Assembly (NCBI GenBank): GCA_937974195.1 | Contig: CALJIC010000067.1 | Location: 1-13,593, forward strand | DNA: 13,593 bases | From: an uncultured Roseiflexaceae bacterium | GTDB taxonomy: Bacteria > Chloroflexota > Chloroflexia > Chloroflexales > Roseiflexaceae | Direction: 5' to 3' | Part shown: piece by piece, positions 1-5,771 of the stretch | Position numbering within the stretch: the first letter of the stretch is position 1 | How the letters are laid out: each line of letters opens with the position of its first letter | Position numbers and translations under genes: made by a program | The notes under the pieces: model-generated | Databases searched by the model: none | Told to the model about the DNA's origin: nothing | Seen by the model: the letters and a program-made list of their open reading frames with translations, nothing else

Positions 1-861
1 GCCGTCTATCTGGACCGCTACGTCGAGCGCGCCGGGCGGCGGCTGCGCGAGCAGCCCGATGGGACTCAGCTGCTGAGGCGGCGTGCTGAGCTGAGGCGGG
101 CGGCCGAGCAGCCCGAGCGCCTGCGCGAGTCGCTGGCGGACTGGCTGGAGCACCTCGCGGCGTCGAGTGACCAGAGGGGTATCGAGGAGGCGACGCAGTT
201 CTTACGTGTGCTCCGGCGCGAGGGGGCGGTCACGCGCGCTGAGCAATTCGAGCTGCTGGAGGGCGTGGAGCCATACGCGGTTGACGTGCCGGGGCTTGCC
301 GACCTGCTCGCCCTGGAGTACCAGGCTCTCGCCCTCGAGGAGTTGACGCTGGCGCTGCGACAGGGGCGGCCGATGCCGGCCTACATCGGCGACCTGCGGC
401 GGGCGCTGCACTTCCTCAGGCGCGATCTGGCCGATGGGCTCGCCCGGGCGATCGAGGAGGAGCTGCGGGCCCTCGCCGAGCGGAGCATGGAGGCGCCCGC
501 TCAAATAGTCGAGGAGGTCCCTGCCGTCAGCTTGGCCGACGTCAGGATCACGCTTGTAGGCGGTCACGTGGCGACGCGCCGCGAGGTGGAGCGCGAGCTG
601 CGGGAGCAGCACGGGCTCACGGACTATCTGGAGGTGCCCCCCTCCAGCGAGGGGCACATTGACCGCGGGCTCGTGCGCGACCGCACCACGGGCCGCGATC
701 TGGTCGTCGTGATCACCGGCTACACGGGCCACGACCTGACCAACATCGTGCGCGACCTGCAGCGCACCGGCGATATTGCTTCGCCGGTGATCTGGCCGGC
801 GTGTCGTGGGAAGAGCGGCGTAGTGCGGGAGATTCTGAAAAGTGTACGGCCCGACCGTTGA
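1..861 (+). CDS. Helical protein with C-terminal DUF2325-like domain, 5' partial
   Basis: The reading frame is open from base 1 and ends at TGA 859-861, giving 286 visible residues; the start lies outside the window. The first ~175 residues are strongly charged and helical (Arg, Glu, Leu, Ala rich). The last ~105 residues form a small alpha/beta domain. It opens with a strand and glycine turn (ITLVGGH, about residues 183-189) and continues with DLVVVITGYTGHD at 233-245. It ends with a Ser-Gly turn and helix (GKSGVVREIL). The early GG turn, the hydrophobic strand after an Asp, the His near its end and the final SG-helix recall DUF2325, a family of unknown function. That match is from memory and only moderately secure. 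The gene sits 43 nt upstream of the helicase gene with no terminator between, so it probably belongs to the same operon. No catalytic residues can be assigned. It may be a regulatory or nucleotide-sensing component, but this is a guess. Confidence 0.75.
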   Translation, partial: AVYLDRYVERAGRRLREQPDGTQLLRRRAELRRAAEQPERLRESLADWLEHLAASSDQRGIEEATQFLRVLRREGAVTRAEQFELLEGVEPYAVDVPGLADLLALEYQALALEELTLALRQGRPMPAYIGDLRRALHFLRRDLADGLARAIEEELRALAERSMEAPAQIVEEVPAVSLADVRITLVGGHVATRREVERELREQHGLTDYLEVPPSSEGHIDRGLVRDRTTGRDLVVVITGYTGHDLTNIVRDLQRTGDIASPVIWPACRGKSGVVREILKSVRPDR

Positions 862-888
862 GCGGCGCGCTCGGCCCGGATGTAGCTT

Positions 889-895
889 GAGGTGG
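889..895 (+). promoter_or_regulatory. Shine-Dalgarno site for the UvrD-like helicase
   Basis: GAGGTGG lies 9 nt before the ATG at 905, a good spacing. It supports that start and shows the helicase gene has its own ribosome entry although it is 43 nt behind the stop of the upstream gene. Nothing in the 862-904 gap looks like a terminator or a promoter. Confidence 0.65.
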
Positions 896-904
896 CTCTG
901 ATTT

Positions 905-3154
905 ATGAAACTTGACACGTATCTTGACATCCTGCGCGATGTGCATGGCGGCCCCCTGCCGCTCAACGACGACCAGCGGCTGGCCGTGTCTCATCCGTAC
1001 GACCGCCCGCTGTGGATCATCGCGGGGCCGGGCACAGGGAAGACGCACACCCTCGTGTGGCTCACCCTGAAGCGGATCCTGGTCGATGGGGTGGACCCGT
1101 CGCGGATCATCCTGACCACCTTCACCCGCAAGGCGGCGGCTGAGCTGGAGTCGCGGCTGCTCCTGAGCCGGCAGAAGCTTGTGGCCGGCGGGGTCCACGA
1201 GGCTGAGTCGATCGACCTGTCGCGCATCACGCTCGGCACCCTGCACAGCATCTGCTCCCGCGTGCTGCAGGACCAGCGCTACGAGCCCACGCTGCGCATC
1301 AGGGTACTTGAGGACGAGCTTGCCCAGCAGTTCTTCCTCCGCCGCACCCGAAACAAGCTCGTCTACGACGATCCGGACTCGCCGGTGTGGACGTACTTCC
1401 AGTTTGTCGGGGAGGATAGCCAGTACGCGCCGTCGGTCGCGAGCCGCGCCGAGTGGGCCGTCAAGCTGTTCAACCGCCTCACGGAGAACAGCGCCGACGT
1501 GGACGCGATGCTCGCTTCAGGCAACCCGGCCTTCATCGCGTTGGCCGAGGGCTACCAGGCCTACCAGGCGGCGCTAGAGGCAGAGCACCGCACGGACCAG
1601 GCGCACCTCCAGGCTCACTTTCTCGCCTTCCTGGAGACCCCCGGCGGTAAGAAGTGGCTCAGCGGAGAGGGCGCCGCCAAGCCCGGGTTCGTCGTGATCG
1701 TCGACGAGTACCAGGATACCAACCCGATCCAGGAGCAGATCTACTTCCGGCTGGCGAAGCTCAGCGGGGACATCACCGTCGTCGGCGACGACGACCAGTC
1801 GCTGTACCGGTTCCGGGGCGCGACGGTCGAGGCGCTGATCGACTTCGACCGCGCCTGCCAGCACTACCTCGGTGTCGAGCCGGCCTCCGTGAACCTGCGC
1901 GAGAACCGGCGCAGCCACCCGGCGATCGTCGCGTGGGTCAACCGGTTCATCAGCGAGCATAAGCTCATGCGCGATGACCGCGTGCGGGTCCGGGCACCGA
2001 ACAAGCGCGAGCTGGTTGCGGCATCCGGCCTGAACGGCGCCTACCCAGCGGTGATGGCGATCGCGGAGAAGACCTTCCAGAAGGCGGCGGAGAAGGTCGC
2101 CGAGACGATATGCGATCTCAAGCGGTCCGGGAAGATCACGGACTACAGCCAGGTCGCGCTGCTGACCTTCAGCACCCGCGAGAGCAGCCACAGCATCGGC
2201 GCCTTCACCTCCGCGCTGAGATCTAGAGGCATTCCTCTCTACAACCCGCGCAACGGATCGGCGCACAAGGACCCCCTCTTCCTCCAGATGATCGGCGCGC
2301 TGCTGAGCATCATCGACGCGGACGGCGCTGGCCAGAATGAGTATCTGCCGCGCGGCGTCCAATCCTATGTCCAATCGGCGCGCGAAGCCTACGCCGCGAT
2401 TGCGTGCGACCCGGCGTACCGCGAGCTGCGGGCGTACGTCGAGAGCTCCGCCGCGGCGGTGCGCGAGGCGCCCTTCGCCACCGACGGCGGGTACAACTAC
2501 CTCACGCGCAAGGGCGGCCGCCGGGTCACGATCTCGAGCCTGCTCTACAAGCTGCTGGCGCACGAGCCCTTCGTCAGCGGGCTGACCGACCCTGAGGCGA
2601 GCGCGCGCCTCAAGGCGCTCAACCTGATCCTAGCCGAGTACGAGTCGCTCTTCTACGACGGGGAGCTGCCGCTGGACCGCCCGGAGGGCGGGCCGACACG
2701 CGTCCTCGACAGCGCGCTGCGCAACTTCTACGGCGTCTTCATCGAAGGAATCCACGACAAGCTCAACGACCCGGAGGACGATGAGGTCAGCGTGCAGGAG
2801 GGCATGGTCAACGTGATGACCATCCACCAGGCCAAAGGCCTGGAGTTCGAGGTGGTCTTCGTGCTCAGGCCGGACAAGCAGCCCTGGGTGAGCGACACGC
2901 ACCTGCTGGAGGACGAGCTGTCCCCGTTCTCGAGCTGGCCGACCAAGCCGGCGGTGCGGCGCTCCCGGGAGCTGCGCGCGGCGGAGGACGCCATCCGGCT
3001 CTACTTCGTCGCCTACTCGCGCGCCAAGCGCCTGCTGGTCATCACCGGCAGGGACGATATCGGCAAGTGGTCGCGCGTGCTCGGCTACGATGCGGCGGGG
3101 AATCTCATCGACAGCAGAGCGGCGCTGCAGCGCCTGGGGGTACATATCCTATGA
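905..3154 (+). CDS. UvrD/PcrA-like superfamily 1 DNA helicase
   Basis: This 749-residue protein has the complete UvrD-type motif set, so it should be an active ATP-dependent 3'-5' DNA translocase. Visible motifs are: Q motif with Gln24; Walker A GPGTGKT at 41-47; Ia TTFTRKAAAEL at 71-81; LGTLHS at 110-115; Walker B VDEYQDT around Asp267-Glu268; motif III GDDDQSLYRFRG from 294; NLRENRRS at 330-337; motif V TIHQAKGLEFE at 639-649; motif VI with Tyr704 and Arg706. The length is close to UvrD (about 720), and no nuclease domain is fused to it. The start at 905 has a strong ribosome binding site. The stop overlaps the start of the next gene, a RecB-type nuclease, in an ATGA, so the two are probably made in fixed ratio and work together like a split AddA/RecB. 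The sequence differs from housekeeping UvrD in having a short tail after motif VI (about 43 residues). Helicase identity is certain; the system role is inferred. Confidence 0.95.
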   Translation: MKLDTYLDILRDVHGGPLPLNDDQRLAVSHPYDRPLWIIAGPGTGKTHTLVWLTLKRILVDGVDPSRIILTTFTRKAAAELESRLLLSRQKLVAGGVHEAESIDLSRITLGTLHSICSRVLQDQRYEPTLRIRVLEDELAQQFFLRRTRNKLVYDDPDSPVWTYFQFVGEDSQYAPSVASRAEWAVKLFNRLTENSADVDAMLASGNPAFIALAEGYQAYQAALEAEHRTDQAHLQAHFLAFLETPGGKKWLSGEGAAKPGFVVIVDEYQDTNPIQEQIYFRLAKLSGDITVVGDDDQSLYRFRGATVEALIDFDRACQHYLGVEPASVNLRENRRSHPAIVAWVNRFISEHKLMRDDRVRVRAPNKRELVAASGLNGAYPAVMAIAEKTFQKAAEKVAETICDLKRSGKITDYSQVALLTFSTRESSHSIGAFTSALRSRGIPLYNPRNGSAHKDPLFLQMIGALLSIIDADGAGQNEYLPRGVQSYVQSAREAYAAIACDPAYRELRAYVESSAAAVREAPFATDGGYNYLTRKGGRRVTISSLLYKLLAHEPFVSGLTDPEASARLKALNLILAEYESLFYDGELPLDRPEGGPTRVLDSALRNFYGVFIEGIHDKLNDPEDDEVSVQEGMVNVMTIHQAKGLEFEVVFVLRPDKQPWVSDTHLLEDELSPFSSWPTKPAVRRSRELRAAEDAIRLYFVAYSRAKRLLVITGRDDIGKWSRVLGYDAAGNLIDSRAALQRLGVHIL

Positions 3155-4122
3155 GCATCTCATCTCTCCTCACGGGCTGGACCGTGCCGACGACATCGAA
3201 GACGGTCCACGTCCGCAAGTACTCCACCACCGGGGACATCCTCTCGTTCAAGCGCTGCCCTCGGCAGTACGGCTACTTCGGCGTGCGCGGCTTCAGCAGC
3301 GCGACGGCGACCCAGCGCTACTTCGGGACGCTCGTCCACGATGTGCTCGACCGCATCCACCGCGGCTACCGCGAGGATCCGCGGGCGGGCCTTCCGGACG
3401 AGGAGACGGTGGCGACGCTGGTGATCGAGGCGCATGATCGGCTCATCCGGTCCGGCGTCCGCCCCTACAGTGCGCGGCAGCAGCAGAAGCTGGCGACGAA
3501 GCTCATCTCCCGCTTCGTGTCGTCGGTCGGGCCGCACTTCTTCCCGCACGTCCGGCAGACCGAGTACCGGCTGGAGCGCGCGCTGCAGACACACACCGGG
3601 CGCGACTACGTCCTCGAGGGCATCGTCGACGTGCTGTCGGGCTCGGTCTCTCACGCGCTTGAGCTGCCCGTCAGCACCGACCCCGACGATGTGGAGGTCT
3701 GGGACTACAAGTCGGGCAGGATGCCCGCGAAGGGGTCGCAGGAGCTCACTGACTACGAGTATCAGATGCGGGTGTACGCTGAGCTGTACCGCCAGCAGAC
3801 GGGCGAGTATCCCGCACGCTGCGTGCTGGTGTTCGTGGGCGAGCTCGGCGACGACCGCCGCTGGGAGATGTCCGCGGGCGTGGCGCGGCACTTCCCCAAC
3901 CTGTTCTACATCGTGCAGCCCAACCCGGCGCATATCGAGAGGGCGATGGACGACTTCCACCAGACGGTCGAGCTGATCGAGCTCGAGCGCGCGAAGCCGT
4001 TTGCTGAACAGTGGGCTCCGCCTGCGCACTCTGTGGACGCCGCGACCTGCGAGGCGTGCGAGATCCGCTACAGCTGCGCGAGCTTCGGGGATGCGGCTCG
4101 GCAGCGCAAAGAGCCGCTGTAG
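3151..4122 (+). CDS. RecB/Cas4-like PD-(D/E)XK nuclease with Fe-S cluster signature
   Basis: This is a 323-residue nuclease of the Cas4/AddB/RecB-C-terminal type. Metal-binding and catalytic residues are recognisable: His63 in FGTLVHD, Asp160 in EGIVDVL, then Asp185 and Lys187 in WDYKSGR, and the following helix with Gln205 and Tyr209 (motif QxxxY). One cysteine lies before the core (Cys36 in KRCPRQY) and three after it (Cys300, Cys303, Cys309 in CEACEIRYSC), the spacing expected for the 4Fe-4S cluster that pins the ends of these nucleases together. It should cut DNA, probably single-stranded or unwound ends. I chose ATG 3151 because it overlaps the helicase stop (ATGA, 3151-3154), has a GGGGG stretch at 3136-3140, and gives the natural N-terminus just ahead of the first cysteine. 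An earlier in-frame ATG at 3067 would add 28 residues that merely overlap the helicase gene. Partnership with the upstream helicase is inferred from coupling and from AddAB/RecBCD precedent. Confidence 0.92.
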   Translation: MSISSLLTGWTVPTTSKTVHVRKYSTTGDILSFKRCPRQYGYFGVRGFSSATATQRYFGTLVHDVLDRIHRGYREDPRAGLPDEETVATLVIEAHDRLIRSGVRPYSARQQQKLATKLISRFVSSVGPHFFPHVRQTEYRLERALQTHTGRDYVLEGIVDVLSGSVSHALELPVSTDPDDVEVWDYKSGRMPAKGSQELTDYEYQMRVYAELYRQQTGEYPARCVLVFVGELGDDRRWEMSAGVARHFPNLFYIVQPNPAHIERAMDDFHQTVELIELERAKPFAEQWAPPAHSVDAATCEACEIRYSCASFGDAARQRKEPL

Positions 4123-4130
4123 TCACTCAT

Positions 4131-5756
4131 ATGCCCACACTGCACAAATACGTCGACGGAGACGGCTACTACATCAAGGCCTACATCCCTGGCCGTAGCC
4201 AGTTCAGTACTCTGCAGGTCACACCGCAGGCGCTGAGAAGGATTCAGGCTGCGATTGGCGCGGAGCAGGGCGTCTTTGACCACAGTCTGCTGCAGGAGCT
4301 ACTTCGTGAAAAGCTCGTCTACACCAAAGGCCTGTTTCCCCTAAGCGTCAGCGTTACTCCATCTGCGCCGCCGGCGGCGCGGCGATCCGGGGTGAGGCTG
4401 GTCTTTATCGAGGGCGAGCACCCGTGGTCCGTGGCGCTTCGTGTGGACGAGCTGCCTGGCAGATGGCTCGAGGCGGTTGACAGCCTGGTGGATGCGCTCT
4501 CCGGCTGGCGCATCTGCGTCCCAAGCGCGCCGCCGGTGCCGGCCACGCAGCTCTGGCCGGGCCGCGGCGGTGCGCTGATCCGCGTTGCCCCTCAGCGTCA
4601 GGCATACGAGGTGACGCCCGAGGGCCGCTGGCCGAGCGGGTGGGATGTCCGCGCCTGGCTTGGCTCGATCCCCGGCCTCGGCACGGGCGCTACGCTCTTC
4701 GACGGCGACAGCGGCGAGCGCCTCGAGCAGCGTGTCGTAGAGCCGGGAAGCTCTTGCTTTCTTCTCGTTCACGATGAGCACGCTGGCCGCTCGCGATACC
4801 GGGAGCCGCCGGCGTTCCTGGCGCCCGAACGGCTTGGCAGATGTGGAGCATGGCAGGCCTGGTCGATCCAGATACCACAGTCGGCCGACGCTCAGGTGCG
4901 AGATTGGTGTGGGTCGATCGGCTACCAGCTGGCAAAGCCGTCCTCCAGGCTCGTGCTGATCACTCCGCCCCGGCGCTACAGCGATGCTGGCGTGGCGGTC
5001 GTCTCGGCGAACGAGGATATTGTGCTGGGCCTGTTGCCGGCGGGCGCCGGACAGGACACGAACACGAGCGCAGCGTTTTACACCACGCGCTTCCAGCGGC
5101 CGGGCACCTTCCGAGTGACGGTCGATGATGCGGCCGACGCAGCGCTGTACCTCACGGTCGAGCCCAGGCCGACAGAGGCGCGGATCAACTGTCCGGCAGG
5201 GCTGGCCATCGTTCTGGAGTGGGGCGGGTCAAAGGTTGAGCTCGACGCACTTCGCGATGGCGTCGGGGCGCACCGGGACCCGGTGCGGCGCAAAGCTCTG
5301 CGCGAGCAGGCAGCCGTTCAGGTGCGCTGCGCAGTTCCGCTCACTCTGCTCTGGGAGCTCGGGGCTGCGCTCGAGCGTCGCGATCAGCTGGCGGCTGACG
5401 AGGCGGGCGCTCTGATCGAGGAGCTGCTTCAGAAGGCCGCGCAGCAGGCTGCCCCGCTCGTCCTCCAGCTGGACGCTGGCGCATACGGTCGCCTGTATCT
5501 GGAGCTTGGTACTCAGACAGATACACCAGCGGCCACACCTACCCTGCCGCCGGCGGTTAAGCGTCGCGCCCGCTGGCTAGCCACGGCCCTCACCGGTATG
5601 GCGGGGGAGACCGGCATCCCGCTAACCGCATCAGATCGACGTGTCCTGGAACAGCTGGCGGCCCTCCCGGGCTGTGATCGGCTGCGAGATCTTCGAGCTG
5701 TACCTGTCGCTCTTGCCCCACACATGCGTGCCATCGTGCGGCTCGTGCAGAAATAG
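4131..5756 (+). CDS. Protein of unknown function, beta-rich with helical C-terminus
   Basis: I do not recognise this 541-residue protein. It starts with a short beta-like segment (MPTLHKYVDGDGYYIKAYIP) followed by a helix. A Pro/Ala/Arg spacer follows near residue 80. Then comes a long stretch of alternating hydrophobic strands to about residue 370, including a segment at about 320-345 (RPGTFRVTVDD...ALYLTVEP) that looks like the edge of an Ig-like beta sandwich. From about 385 to 500 it becomes mostly helical and Ala/Leu/Glu rich. I see no signal peptide, membrane span, Walker motif, nuclease motif or zinc-binding cysteine cluster. ATG 4131 is 8 nt after the nuclease stop, which suggests translational coupling, although no good Shine-Dalgarno site is visible. 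An upstream in-frame ATG at 4011 would place 40 residues inside the nuclease gene and is unlikely. Its place between nuclease and coiled-coil genes suggests a scaffold or target-binding subunit; this is inference only. Confidence 0.8.
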   Translation: MPTLHKYVDGDGYYIKAYIPGRSQFSTLQVTPQALRRIQAAIGAEQGVFDHSLLQELLREKLVYTKGLFPLSVSVTPSAPPAARRSGVRLVFIEGEHPWSVALRVDELPGRWLEAVDSLVDALSGWRICVPSAPPVPATQLWPGRGGALIRVAPQRQAYEVTPEGRWPSGWDVRAWLGSIPGLGTGATLFDGDSGERLEQRVVEPGSSCFLLVHDEHAGRSRYREPPAFLAPERLGRCGAWQAWSIQIPQSADAQVRDWCGSIGYQLAKPSSRLVLITPPRRYSDAGVAVVSANEDIVLGLLPAGAGQDTNTSAAFYTTRFQRPGTFRVTVDDAADAALYLTVEPRPTEARINCPAGLAIVLEWGGSKVELDALRDGVGAHRDPVRRKALREQAAVQVRCAVPLTLLWELGAALERRDQLAADEAGALIEELLQKAAQQAAPLVLQLDAGAYGRLYLELGTQTDTPAATPTLPPAVKRRARWLATALTGMAGETGIPLTASDRRVLEQLAALPGCDRLRDLRAVPVALAPHMRAIVRLVQK

Positions 5757-5761
5757 CACAT

Positions 5762-5767
5762 AGGTGG
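5762..5767 (+). promoter_or_regulatory. Shine-Dalgarno site AGGTGG for the coiled-coil gene
   Basis: AGGTGG ends 4 nt before ATG 5772 and fixes that start. The same hexamer at the same 4-nt spacing precedes the gene at 8072, so two genes of this operon share an initiation signal. Confidence 0.6.
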
Positions 5768-5771
5768 ACCA

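Noticed and set aside
862..904. Possible operon boundary between genes 1 and 2
   Set aside because: The 43-nt gap has no hairpin followed by a T-run and no -35/-10 pair, only a Shine-Dalgarno site, so I treat the genes as one transcript.
3067..3150. Upstream in-frame ATG that would lengthen the nuclease by 28 residues
   Set aside because: It lies inside the helicase gene in another frame and would add an Arg/Gly-rich stretch. ATG 3151 gives the usual 4-nt coupled overlap and starts just before the first Fe-S cysteine region.
4011..4130. Upstream in-frame ATG that would lengthen the 4131 gene by 40 residues
   Set aside because: The extra residues overlap the region encoding the nuclease's conserved CEACEIRYSC cluster and look like out-of-frame translation; ATG 4131 follows the nuclease stop by 8 nt.
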